Of a stretch of 64,000 bases of DNA, positions 44,602 through 52,315 are shown in pieces. Location of the stretch: contig NZ_JAMBNS010000007.1 of assembly GCF_023715225.1 (NCBI RefSeq), positions 124,001-188,000 of the forward strand, written 5' to 3'. The notes beneath the pieces were generated by a model that searched no databases, was not told the origin of the DNA, and saw nothing but the letters and a program-made list of their open reading frames with translations. The first letter of the stretch is position 1. The number at the start of each line of letters is the position of its first letter. The DNA comes from Robertmurraya korlensis (GTDB taxonomy: Bacteria > Bacillota > Bacilli > Bacillales > Cytobacillaceae). The translations under genes were made by a program, and so were the position numbers.

Positions 44602-45328
44602 CTTTCTACCAAACCTTAAATTAACATCTGATTGTTTACCAGAGCGAGTCATTGTTTGTGGAGACCAGGCACGTGCAAAAATCATTGCAGAATTAATGGA
44701 CAATCCAATCAAATTAGGTGAGAACCGTGAATACCATAGTTTTTTGGGAAGCTGGAATGGAATAAAAGTAGCGGTGGTAAGTCACGGAGTAGGAGCACCT
44801 GGAGCAGCGGTTTGCTTTGAGGAGTTGATCATGGGTGGTGTTCAATCGATCATTCGTGTAGGGACGGCTGGCTCTTATCAAAAAGACGTGCAGCCTGGCA
44901 GTCTTGTCATTAGCACAGCTGCTGTAAGCTGTGATGGCCTAACAAAACAAATTATGCCTCCTGGATTTCCAGCGATTGCCGACCGCACCATTGTGGAGGC
45001 ATTAATACATGCAGCTTCAACAAATGAGGAAGACCTATCCGTATCCGTGAAAGAAGGAATGACTCTTACTCTTGATGCGTTTTATTCCGGTGTACTTGAA
45101 TTCCCTCATCAATTGTATAAAAAAGCTGGAGTGGCCGCCGTTGAAATGGAAAACTCTGCTCTTTTTGTTATCTCCTCTTTAAAAGGAGTTAAAGCGGGAG
45201 CTATTTTAGCGATTGATGGCTTTGCAGATGCGGAACTTCGAGAAGAATACAATCCTCATAATGAGGTAGTAGGTAGAGCAGTGAATGCAGGAATGAAAGT
45301 GGCGTTAGACGCTATTATACAAGTGTAG
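44594..45328 (+). CDS. Nucleoside phosphorylase (PNP/UDP family 1)
   Basis: A 244-residue phosphorylase. 'IVCGDQARAKIIAELM' and 'VVSHGVGAPGAAVCFEEL' hold the phosphate-binding Gly and Arg-like positions, 'IRVGTAGSYQKDVQPG' the conserved core, and 'AAVEMENSALFVIS' the ribose-binding Glu-Met-Glu. It resembles uridine phosphorylase more than PNP and splits nucleosides to base and ribose 1-phosphate. The start is uncertain: TTG 44594, 10 bases after GGGAG, couples it to the upstream gene; ATG 44573 is the alternative. It completes the logic of the importer: take up nucleoside, then phosphorolyse it. Confidence 0.88.
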   Translation: MTNFLPNLKLTSDCLPERVIVCGDQARAKIIAELMDNPIKLGENREYHSFLGSWNGIKVAVVSHGVGAPGAAVCFEELIMGGVQSIIRVGTAGSYQKDVQPGSLVISTAAVSCDGLTKQIMPPGFPAIADRTIVEALIHAASTNEEDLSVSVKEGMTLTLDAFYSGVLEFPHQLYKKAGVAAVEMENSALFVISSLKGVKAGAILAIDGFADAELREEYNPHNEVVGRAVNAGMKVALDAIIQV

Positions 45329-45366
45329 TTCAACTAGCGGATATAAGCTCCTTATTCGTAAAAATT

Positions 45367-45515
45367 AAAGCGTATTGGTCTTCAATAGGTAGATGAAGAC
45401 CAATACCGGCAAAAGTTAAGCGCGTAACGGTCTTCCTAAGATCGATGAAGACCAAAATTTTCAACAATTAAGCAAGAAATGACCTTCACTCAAAAAGTGG
45501 AGGTCATTTTTTTAG
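45367..45515 (+). repeat. Three tandem 52-bp hairpin units, the last a terminator
   Basis: Units begin with TTAA(A)GC and contain GGTCTTC...GAAGACC stems. The equivalent stem starts are at 45377, 45429 and 45481, exactly 52 bases apart. Unit 1 has a perfect 12-bp stem (45373-45384 / 45394-45405). Unit 2 has a 7-bp core (45429-45435 / 45447-45453). Unit 3 (45481-45489 / 45497-45505) has changed to GACCTTCAC/GTGGAGGTC and is followed by ATTTTTTT, giving an intrinsic terminator for the nucleoside operon. Copies differ at many bases, so the array is old but its spacing is kept. Confidence 0.75.
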
Positions 45516-45598
45516 GCCCGTATACTTTCTAGAATCAGGTTTAACCTTTGACCTCTCATGGGTATGAAATCTTTAACACTTGCAAGGGAGGGATGAAA

Positions 45599-45907
45599 GT
45601 GGAAGTACTCTCTGTAATTGGGTTACTTATTATCCTTTTAGTTGGGTGGATGATTTGGTCAAAACTGACTTGGAAAACCATCATGGTCGGTTCAGATCTT
45701 CGTTCGGAGGAAGCAATTAGAGACAAATATAGACTATATAAATCTGAAAAGATACGTTGCCGGTTGAGAAAAGAAGTGCAGACACCTATTGTTACTGGAG
45801 TAAATCCAGTGGTAACCAACCATGTGGATCCAAATGCTGGCTCATCCATTCTTAAGCTACTCGTTCACCGAAGAGATATCTATAAAGTCAACCAATTAAA
45901 GTCTTAG
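45599..45907 (+). CDS. Small membrane-anchored protein of unknown function
   Basis: A 102-residue protein with one N-terminal span ('VLSVIGLLIILLVGWMIW', residues 3-20) and a basic cytoplasmic-type part ('RDKYRLYKSEKIRCRLRKEV'), then a Val/Asn-rich loop and a final 'LLVHRRDIYKV'. The GTG at 45599, 7 bases after AGGGAGG, is preferred; ATG 45593 overlaps the binding site. No family recognised. It is enclosed by terminators on both sides, so is transcribed alone. Confidence 0.65.
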   Translation: MEVLSVIGLLIILLVGWMIWSKLTWKTIMVGSDLRSEEAIRDKYRLYKSEKIRCRLRKEVQTPIVTGVNPVVTNHVDPNAGSSILKLLVHRRDIYKVNQLKS

Positions 45908-45910
45908 TAT

Positions 45911-45957
45911 AAAGGGTATTCAAAGCGACAACCAAGCTTTGAATACCTTTATTGTTT
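45911..45957 (+). terminator. Terminator after small membrane protein gene
   Basis: GGGTATTCAAAGC (45914-45926) and GCTTTGAATACC (45936-45947) pair with a nine-base loop, followed by TTTATTGTTTTT. Confidence 0.83.
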
Positions 45958-46028
45958 TTCTAGAGTTCAGTTCCGCCCAAACGATTTTTCTCCTACTTGA
46001 ATAGGCTGGTGTCAAGGGGGTGAATCAT

Positions 46029-46886
46029 TTGAAATGGGGGAATTTCTTGCTCATCTTCATTAGTGCATTAGTTTTATTATTGATTCCAATCTTCTATCTT
46101 CAATCTGATTCAAAGGAAACCAGTCATAACGAAAATGAAGTTACTACCACCAGTACAAACGAGCAACCCGATCAAACTACAGAAGAAAACGCAAATAATG
46201 ATGTAGGAAATGAAAATGCCAACACAACTATCGATCCAAACACTGATTATTGGGGAGTCGATTCTGCATCATATACCACAGAAGAGTTATACGCCTGTGT
46301 AAATGAAAATTTCGGAAAGCCTACTGTTTGGGGGAGATATCTAGGGACGATTGATGGTGTTTCTAGTGGGTTAACAACAGAGGAAGTGGAATATTTACAT
46401 GCAAATGGAGTAAAGATCCTTCTTATTAATAATCAATTTAACAATGCAACTGGATATGAAAATGGGGTGGAGCAAGCGAATATTGGGATCTCTTTGGCAG
46501 GGGAGTTAAATGTGCCAGAGGGTGTTGCTATATTTGCAGATATTGAACCAAATTATCCTGTTGATTCTGCCTTTATTCAAGGCTGGTATGATACGATGAT
46601 GGCCTCTCCTTATGAGCCAGGAATTTATGGGGTATTCTCTCCGGATAGTGCATTAGTTAAGGCGTACCAAGCTGCTATAAACGAAAATCAAGATATTCAA
46701 AATAAGGTAATTCTGTGGACGGCTTATCCTCATATAGACGTTACCACACAAGCAAATGCACCAGTAAATGAGGCAGGGGCTCCTGAAGGTTCACTTTTGT
46801 ATGGTTGGCAGTATGGAATTGATGCAGCAACATGTAATATAGATACAAACCTGTTTAAAGGCAGTTTATTCGATTTTCTTTGGTAA
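46029..46886 (+). CDS. Membrane-anchored DUF1906 glycoside-hydrolase-like protein
   Basis: A 285-residue protein (TTG 46029 after AGGGGGTGA; GTG 46020 lies inside that site). One N-terminal span (residues 5-24, 'FLLIFISALVLLLIPIFYL') is followed by a Thr/Asn/Glu-rich linker ('TTTSTNEQPDQTTEENANN'). From residue about 75 'DYWGVDSASYTTEELYACV', 'WGRYLGTIDGVSSGLT', 'IFADIEPNYPVDSAFIQGW' and 'LYGWQYGIDAATCNID' mark a DUF1906 / Rv2525c-like TIM-barrel hydrolase fold. These proteins are thought to act on cell-wall glycans. It stands alone between terminators. Confidence 0.85.
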   Translation: MKWGNFLLIFISALVLLLIPIFYLQSDSKETSHNENEVTTTSTNEQPDQTTEENANNDVGNENANTTIDPNTDYWGVDSASYTTEELYACVNENFGKPTVWGRYLGTIDGVSSGLTTEEVEYLHANGVKILLINNQFNNATGYENGVEQANIGISLAGELNVPEGVAIFADIEPNYPVDSAFIQGWYDTMMASPYEPGIYGVFSPDSALVKAYQAAINENQDIQNKVILWTAYPHIDVTTQANAPVNEAGAPEGSLLYGWQYGIDAATCNIDTNLFKGSLFDFLW

Positions 46887-46898
46887 TAATCCCAATCA

Positions 46899-46932
46899 AA
46901 AACCTCTTTCCTTAAAGGAGAGAGGTTTTTTG
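46899..46932 (+). terminator. Terminator after DUF1906 gene
   Basis: AACCTCTTTCCT pairs with AGGAGAGAGGTT (loop TAA, one mismatch), followed by TTTTTTGT. Confidence 0.85.
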
Positions 46933-47009
46933 TATATTTAATAATATTAACTAATAAATATGCTGGAAATTTAGGGGCACTTATATTATATTAGAAAAAT
47001 AGTAATAAA

Positions 47010-47027
47010 GTTGAATAAATATTTAAT
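47010..47027. promoter_or_regulatory. ARG-box-like palindrome upstream of M20 peptidase gene
   Basis: GTTGAATAAATATTTAAT follows the ArgR/AhrC box pattern WNTGAATWWWWATTCANW with two mismatches. A similar element lies before the arginine-type importer (48369-48386), suggesting shared control. Confidence 0.45.
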
Positions 47028-47079
47028 ACTATGTAATTTTATAAATATACCTCTTTCAATATATAAAGGAGTGTTACTA

Positions 47080-48252
47080 ATGAACAATCAATTAAAACAA
47101 TATGTAGAGACGATACAAAACAAGCTATGGGATATAAGCGATTCCCTTTACAACGAACCTGAGTTAGGTGATCAAGAATATAAATCTATGGAAAAACTAG
47201 TCGCGTTTCTAAAGGAACATCAGTTCGCAGTAGAAACTGGAATTGTCGGGCGGTCGACTTCCTTTAGAGCGGTATACGACAGTAAAAAAGAAGGACCAAC
47301 GATTGCCTATCTCTCCGAATACGATGCTCTACCAGGAGTAGGACATGGATGTGGTCATAATATGATAGGAACAATGAGTGCCGGTGCTGGCGTGTTGTTG
47401 AGCAAATTGGTAGATGAAGTAGGAGGACGAGTGGTAGTGCTTGGAACTCCTGCAGAAGAAACAAATGGAGCGAAGGTTCCAATGGCTGAGCAAGGAATTT
47501 TTGATGATATTGATGTAGCTATGATTTTACACCCAGCTGACGAATCCTATGAAAGTGGGGATTCCTTGGCTATGGATGCAATTCAATTTACTTATTCAGG
47601 TCAGTCAAGTCATGCGGCTGCATCGCCTGAAAAAGGAATCAATGCTCTTGATGCAGTAATTCAACTCTTTAACGGTATTAATGCTCTTCGCCAGCATGTG
47701 ACATCAGATGTACGGATTCATGGAATCATTAAAGAGGGTGGAGTTGCTGCAAACATTGTTCCCGATAAGGCAGTTGCCCAATTTTATGTTCGAGCAAAAA
47801 ACCGTAGCTATTTAGATGAAGTTGTTCAGAAAGTAAAAAATATTGCTCATGGTGCGGAATTAGTAACAGGGGCGAAAGTTGAAATTACCAACTATGAACT
47901 TAGTTACGATAACATGCTAACCAACCAAACGCTTTCCGAACTTTTTACAGAAAATCTTCTTGCTACAGGGGTAAAAAAGGTTTTAAAAGCAAAGGACACA
48001 TATGGATCCATTGATATGGGAAATGTAAGTCATGTTGTCCCTGCCATTCATCCGTATATTGGACTTGATTCACCCGGTCTTGTTGCCCATACAAAAGAGT
48101 TTGCAGATATCACCATTACGGAGAACTCTCATCAAATCTTGAGTAAAGGTGCACTTGCACTTGCTTCAACTGGGTATGAATTACTTACGAATAAAGAGAT
48201 CTTTGAAAAAGTGGTAAACGAATTCCGAGAAACGAAAAGAATGCATGGATAA
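47080..48252 (+). CDS. M20-family amidohydrolase/peptidase
   Basis: A 390-residue metal-dependent hydrolase of the M20D group (AbgB/HipO-like). Metal-binding segments are visible in order: 'LSEYDALPGVGHGCGHN' (His, Asp region), 'VVLGTPAEETNGAKVPM' (Glu pair) and 'MILHPADES'; the dimerisation domain begins near 'SHAAASPEKGINALDAV'. It lacks a signal peptide. ATG 47080 after AAAGGAG is chosen; longer in-frame starts precede it. The product would release an amino acid from an N-acyl or peptide-like amide. It lies just before an amino acid importer and shares a possible ARG box. Confidence 0.9.
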   Translation: MNNQLKQYVETIQNKLWDISDSLYNEPELGDQEYKSMEKLVAFLKEHQFAVETGIVGRSTSFRAVYDSKKEGPTIAYLSEYDALPGVGHGCGHNMIGTMSAGAGVLLSKLVDEVGGRVVVLGTPAEETNGAKVPMAEQGIFDDIDVAMILHPADESYESGDSLAMDAIQFTYSGQSSHAAASPEKGINALDAVIQLFNGINALRQHVTSDVRIHGIIKEGGVAANIVPDKAVAQFYVRAKNRSYLDEVVQKVKNIAHGAELVTGAKVEITNYELSYDNMLTNQTLSELFTENLLATGVKKVLKAKDTYGSIDMGNVSHVVPAIHPYIGLDSPGLVAHTKEFADITITENSHQILSKGALALASTGYELLTNKEIFEKVVNEFRETKRMHG

Positions 48253-48368
48253 TCGTACTGATTTATTAAGATAATAAAATTATAAATACAGTTCAAAGAA
48301 TAGTCAGAATATTTTTATATTAAAAAAGCTACTTTTCAAAATTATAAGCATGTGTTATTATTCATTCA

Positions 48369-48386
48369 GTTGAATAATTATTCGTA
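48369..48386. promoter_or_regulatory. ARG-box-like palindrome upstream of amino acid importer
   Basis: GTTGAATAATTATTCGTA matches the ArgR/AhrC box (WNTGAATWWWWATTCANW) with two mismatches. It overlaps a second palindrome ATTATTCA/TGAATAAT (8-bp arms). It lies about 40 bases before the SBP start, where a repressor would act. Confidence 0.55.
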
Positions 48387-48422
48387 TACATCATATAAGC
48401 ATTTTATTAGGGAGGAAACAAC

Positions 48423-49190
48423 ATGAAAAAGTTCGGTTTACTTATTACTTTAATTTTAACGTTAGTATTAGCGGCATGTGGCCAAAATAACGATTCTGGA
48501 AACGGTGAAGCAGAAGAGGGCAAAAAAGTATTAACGATGGGAACCTCTGCAGATTTTGCTCCATTTGAATCTCGAAACACATCAGGAGAAGTAGAAGGCT
48601 TTGATATTGATCTAGCTAAATACATTGCAGAAAAATTAGGTTATGAGCTGAAAATTGAAGATATGAAATTTGATGGACTCATTGGCGCGCTGCAAGCGAA
48701 ACGTGTTGATCTAGTATTATCAGGTATGTCTGCTACAGAGAAGCGTGCACAGAACGTAGATTTTTCTACTCAGTATCATCATTCAGGTGAAATGTTTATT
48801 ACATTAAAGGACTCTGAAGTGACATCCCTTGAACAATTGAAAGGAAAAACGGTGGGAGTTCAGTTAGGTACGATTCAAGAAGAGGGTGCTCGTAAGCTTC
48901 AGGAAACAGTTGATTTTGAAATCAAGGCTGTTGACAATGCAACCATCTTGATTCAAGAATTGCAATCGAACCGTATTGATGTAGCATACTTGGATAAGTC
49001 AGTAGCTAGAGGATATATTAATGAGCAAGGATTAGCAGGATTTGATGATCCTACTTCTAGCTCACCAGGAATGGCAGTTGCTTTTCCAAAGGGAAGTGAA
49101 CTAGTGGACGAAGTAAACCAAGTCCTAAAGGAAATGGAAGAGAACGGGAAGCTAGACGAATTAAAAGCAAAATGGTTATCTGAAGAATAA
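48423..49190 (+). CDS. Polar amino acid (arginine-type) binding lipoprotein
   Basis: A 255-residue family 3 solute-binding lipoprotein. Signal peptide with lipobox 'LVLAACGQ' (Cys near residue 20); 'TMGTSADFAPFESRNTSGEV' and 'GFDIDLAKYIAEKLGYEL' open the fold, 'DLVLSGMSATEKRAQNVDFS' is the hinge-region motif. It resembles ArtP/YqiX and ArgT-like proteins. The ARG-box-like site suggests arginine, but cystine or glutamine cannot be excluded. GGGAGG before the ATG. It is the first gene of a three-gene importer operon. Confidence 0.9.
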   Translation: MKKFGLLITLILTLVLAACGQNNDSGNGEAEEGKKVLTMGTSADFAPFESRNTSGEVEGFDIDLAKYIAEKLGYELKIEDMKFDGLIGALQAKRVDLVLSGMSATEKRAQNVDFSTQYHHSGEMFITLKDSEVTSLEQLKGKTVGVQLGTIQEEGARKLQETVDFEIKAVDNATILIQELQSNRIDVAYLDKSVARGYINEQGLAGFDDPTSSSPGMAVAFPKGSELVDEVNQVLKEMEENGKLDELKAKWLSEE

Positions 49191-49225
49191 TTTAACCAGA
49201 AAAATATTAAAGTGAGGTGTAAGGC

Positions 49226-49885
49226 ATGAATTTGGATTTTAACCAAATTGTGCCTTATATTCCTTTTATCTTAGAAGGAATATGGGTTACATTACAGTTT
49301 GTCATTATATCAATTATCTTTGGTTTTATTTTAGGAACCCTATTAGCATTATGTAAAATTTCAAAAATAAAAGCGTTGAACTGGTTTGGGGATGCATACA
49401 CCTCTATATTCCGTGGTACGCCATTAATTTTACAGTTAATGATCATTTATTTTGCCATTCCACAATTGACAGGCTATGATATTTCTCCGTTTTTATCAGC
49501 TATCCTTGCTTTTGGTCTGAATTCCTCTGCGTATGTATCGGAAATTATCCGTGCGGGAATTCAAGCAGTAGATAAGGGTCAAACAGAGGCTGCTCAAGCT
49601 CTTGGGGTACCTTATCGATTGATGATGAAGGATATCATTTTGCCACAGGCTTTAAAAAATATTTTACCTGCACTCATGAATGAATTTATTACATTAACGA
49701 AGGAATCGGCGATTGTCTCAACTATTGGGTATTTAGATCTTATGCGCCGAGCTCAAGTAGTCGGTGCTGATATTTATCGAAACTTTGAACCTTTGATTTT
49801 TGTAGGGGTCATTTATTGGCTACTTGTTATGGTATTAACGATCATTGGGAAAGTTGTTGAAAGGAGGTTGAAGTACAGTGATTAA
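49226..49885 (+). CDS. Polar amino acid ABC importer permease
   Basis: A 219-residue HisM/ArtQ-type permease with about five spans. The first is '[19 protein letters not shown]'; '[20 protein letters not shown]' is the typical conserved region; the EAA loop is '[20 protein letters not shown]' (residues 131-150). ATG behind GTGAGGTG. Overlaps the ATPase start by 8 bases. It would form a homodimeric channel. Confidence 0.92.
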   Translation: MNLDFNQIVPYIPFILEGIWVTLQFVIISIIFGFILGTLLALCKISKIKALNWFGDAYTSIFRGTPLILQLMIIYFAIPQLTGYDISPFLSAILAFGLNSSAYVSEIIRAGIQAVDKGQTEAAQALGVPYRLMMKDIILPQALKNILPALMNEFITLTKESAIVSTIGYLDLMRRAQVVGADIYRNFEPLIFVGVIYWLLVMVLTIIGKVVERRLKYSD

Positions 49886-50600
49886 AGTGGAAAACCTCTA
49901 TAAACAATTCGGTGATAATGAAGTACTAAAGGGTATTTCGACCAATATTAATAGCGGTGAAGTTGTTTCAATTATTGGACCATCCGGGTCTGGTAAGTCA
50001 ACTTTTCTTCGCTGTATCAACTTATTAGAAGTGCCAACAAAGGGCACCATCTCGATAGATGGTCAAAGTATTACAGATAAAAATACAAATATACTTAAGG
50101 TGCGCCAACAAATTGGAATGGTTTTTCAGCATTTTAACTTATTTCCGCATTTAAATGTACTTGATAACTTAACGTACGCTCCAATCAAAGTAAAAGGAGA
50201 AAGTCGACAAGTAGCGGAAGATAAGGCTCGTAAATTACTTGCGAAAGTGGGACTTACTGAGAAGGAAAAAGCATTTCCAAGTAACCTGTCAGGTGGACAA
50301 AAGCAACGTGTGGCTATTGCTCGTGCTCTAGCGATGGAGCCGAACTTAATGCTTTTTGATGAACCAACATCCGCACTTGACCCTGAAATGGTTAAAGAAG
50401 TTTTGAATGTAATGAAGGACCTAGCAAAGTCAGGTATGACGATGGCGATCGTGACTCATGAAATGGGATTTGCTCGTGAAGTGGCTGACAGAGTATTATT
50501 CCTTGATGGTGGGGTATTGCTTGAAGATGCAAGTCCAGCTGAGTTTTTTAGTAATCCTAAAACAGCAAGAGCGAAAGATTTCTTAGAGAAGGTATTATAA
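49878..50600 (+). CDS. Polar amino acid ABC importer ATPase
   Basis: A 240-residue ATPase of the ArtM/GlnQ type. GTG start after AAAGGAGG. Walker A '[16 protein letters not shown]', Q-loop '[13 protein letters not shown]', signature '[15 protein letters not shown]' and Walker B '[16 protein letters not shown]', and the H-loop '[13 protein letters not shown]' are all intact. It completes the importer started by the binding protein; a terminator follows. Confidence 0.95.
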   Translation: MIKVENLYKQFGDNEVLKGISTNINSGEVVSIIGPSGSGKSTFLRCINLLEVPTKGTISIDGQSITDKNTNILKVRQQIGMVFQHFNLFPHLNVLDNLTYAPIKVKGESRQVAEDKARKLLAKVGLTEKEKAFPSNLSGGQKQRVAIARALAMEPNLMLFDEPTSALDPEMVKEVLNVMKDLAKSGMTMAIVTHEMGFAREVADRVLFLDGGVLLEDASPAEFFSNPKTARAKDFLEKVL

Positions 50601-50613
50601 ATATGTTATGTTA

Positions 50614-50642
50614 AGGGCTATCCAAATGGATGGCTCTTTTTA
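50614..50642 (+). terminator. Terminator after amino acid importer operon
   Basis: AGGGCTATCC (50614-50623), loop AAAT, GGATGGCTCT (50628-50637) followed by TTTTTA. Confidence 0.83.
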
Positions 50643-50691
50643 TTTGTAAAAAAGTTTATATTTTTGCCAAATTAAAGGGCTTTTTATTATT

Positions 50692-50967
50692 GTGAAATTA
50701 TTCCCAGGAAACAATTTTGGACCTGATTTTATTAAGGGAATAAAAGCACCACTTCCACAAGTAAATATTATGCCTACGGGTGGTGTTAGTCTTGAAAATG
50801 TCGACCAATGGATTAAAAACGGATGTGTAGCAGTAGGAGTAGGAGGAAATCTATTAGCACCAGCTAAAACAGGAGATTATGACCTTATTAAAGAGTATGC
50901 TATGCAGTATGTTGAAAAAGTTAAAGCTGCACGTGGGGAAAATGTGTTACAAGCGAAAACTATATAA
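50692..50967 (+). pseudogene. eda: 5'-truncated KDPG aldolase (Eda) fragment
   Basis: A 91-residue ORF that begins at 'VKLFPGNNFGPDFIKGI' with 'IMPTGGVSLENVDQWIKNG' and 'AVGVGGNLLAP', the C-terminal half of 2-keto-3-deoxy-6-phosphogluconate aldolase. The Lys in 'KLFPG' is the Schiff-base Lys, but about 120 N-terminal residues with the catalytic Glu are missing. No binding site precedes the GTG at 50692, and the importer terminator lies just upstream. It is a relic; no KDG kinase or uronate genes lie nearby in this window. Confidence 0.82.
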
Positions 50968-50976
50968 ATATGAAAG

Positions 50977-51007
50977 AAGGGTATTCAGGACATGAATACC
51001 CTTTTAC
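50977..51007. terminator. Bidirectional terminator before Mn catalase end
   Basis: AAGGGTATTCA (50977-50987) and TGAATACCCTT (50993-51003) pair fully with loop GGACA, flanked by T-runs; serves the convergent catalase gene. Confidence 0.82.
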
Positions 51008-51011
51008 TAGA

Positions 51012-51905
51012 TTACATATTTTCCATTAAACGTTTGGCGATCTTTGCGTAATCGTCTCGGTCTATTCCTGGAGCAAATTCCTCCGGTAATTCCTCTAAAT
51101 TTGGAATCGGTGCACCCTTAGGAGCTCCAGTAATTACTTTGAGTTGGTTTCCATTTTCAGGGTTTGTTCCTTTCCAAATTTTTGAGATATCAGTATAATG
51201 GCCCACATCATTCCAGGTATATAAAACATTAGATAATCCTTGATCCTCAAACTTTTTCGCATGGTCGAACTTTCTATTAGATAGATCAGGAATTGGTACC
51301 ATTTTTTTGACATCTACACCAGTAGCAATTTCTAATGCTTTAGCATAAGCGAGTACATGTGTCCCACCTCTAACAAGTAAGTAACCTATCATTTCACGAG
51401 CAGTTTCATGTTCTGTCATTTCATATACTCGCATCTTATGTGTGCGTGCTCCAACCTCTAAAAAGAAATTATGAAGTAAATCTAGCACTAAGTTTCCGCT
51501 GCTAAACACATTGTCTCCGGTCCAAGGACGCCCCATAGAATCACCTGCTATTGCCGTTTGAGCAGTAGCTATAAAGTGATAGGTACTACGAGCATCCATG
51601 CCTTCACGTAAAGGGGTAACATCTGGATCCCCTGGAAAAGTGTTCCCACGTGATAACAAATTTATGGTATTACTAACAAGCTCCACATGACCAAATTCTT
51701 CAGCCGTAATACTTGCAACGAGATCGTAAAAAGGTTTTAATTTATCCTTCTGACGGAAGTTAAATGACTGATACATGTAATTGTTTAAAGTTGACATTTC
51801 TCCAAATTTTCCACCTAACAACTCCTGAACAGCTGCGGCTGCATTCGGATCACCATGCTCTGGAACGGGTAGGTCAATCAACAATTTATTTTCACGTTTA
51901 AACAT
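51012..51905 (-). CDS. Manganese catalase
   Basis: A 297-residue dimanganese catalase. Metal-ligand Glu and His positions appear in 'LGGKFGEMSTLNNYM' (about residue 36), 'TAEEFGHVELV' (about 69-73), 'FLEVGARTHKMRVYEM' (about 152) and 'TEHETAREM' (about 167). It breaks down hydrogen peroxide without haem and resembles YdbD/YjqC-type proteins of bacilli, often in spores or under stress. ATG behind GGAGGTCATTCG. It is 12 bases after the YuzF-like gene in the same direction; together they form an operon. Confidence 0.93.
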   Translation of the reverse strand: MFKRENKLLIDLPVPEHGDPNAAAAVQELLGGKFGEMSTLNNYMYQSFNFRQKDKLKPFYDLVASITAEEFGHVELVSNTINLLSRGNTFPGDPDVTPLREGMDARSTYHFIATAQTAIAGDSMGRPWTGDNVFSSGNLVLDLLHNFFLEVGARTHKMRVYEMTEHETAREMIGYLLVRGGTHVLAYAKALEIATGVDVKKMVPIPDLSNRKFDHAKKFEDQGLSNVLYTWNDVGHYTDISKIWKGTNPENGNQLKVITGAPKGAPIPNLEELPEEFAPGIDRDDYAKIAKRLMENM

Positions 51906-51917
51906 CGAATGACCTCC

Positions 51918-52136
51918 TTATGCTCTAGGAATAACCCAGATAATTTGTTGTGTACGAATAAAGAATGGAGAACCACCTGATTCCACGACAATATGGTCAG
52001 GCATAACAGACTTAAGTAATCCAGTTACAGTCCCTCTGACTGTTTGGACAGCAACCATTCGCCCTATAATCCCTTGGAATGCATGATACACATACGAGTC
52101 AATATGACTGACAAAAGATGGTGTTTGTTGATTCAT
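51918..52136 (-). CDS. YuzF/DUF2642-like small protein
   Basis: A 72-residue protein with the pattern 'GRMVAVQTVRGTVTGLLKSV', 'PDHIVVESGGSPFFIRTQQI' and 'IWVIPRA', the small beta-barrel core of the DUF2642/YuzF group in spore formers. AAGGAGTGAAAC precedes its ATG. It lies directly upstream of the Mn catalase gene and is very likely co-transcribed. The role is unknown; a link to spore surface or oxidative stress is only suggested by context. Confidence 0.82.
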   Translation of the reverse strand: MNQQTPSFVSHIDSYVYHAFQGIIGRMVAVQTVRGTVTGLLKSVMPDHIVVESGGSPFFIRTQQIIWVIPRA

Positions 52137-52240
52137 GAAGTTTCACTCCTTTGTTTTGTATATCAAACAGTTATATGTATGAAGAAATAGGAAAAATTAT
52201 ACATAATTAAATATAAACTATTATTTTATTCAGAAGTTTC

Positions 52241-52269
52241 TTGACATTATTTTTATAGATTGGTAAGGT
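52241..52269 (+). promoter_or_regulatory. Possible promoter of homocysteine methyltransferase gene
   Basis: TTGACA (52241-52246), 17-base spacer, TAAGGT (52264-52269); the -35 is perfect, the -10 weak. A small hairpin (GGTTGAAA...TTTCAATCC) overlaps the predicted transcript start. No S-box or other known riboswitch was seen. Confidence 0.4.
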
Positions 52270-52315
52270 TGAAAAAATTTCAATCCAAGTTTGAGATGGA
52301 AGGGAGTCGCATACG

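Noticed and set aside
45556-45849. 97-residue minus-strand frame opposite the small membrane protein gene.
   Set aside because: It is a shadow of the plus-strand gene, which has a good binding site and a clear membrane span.
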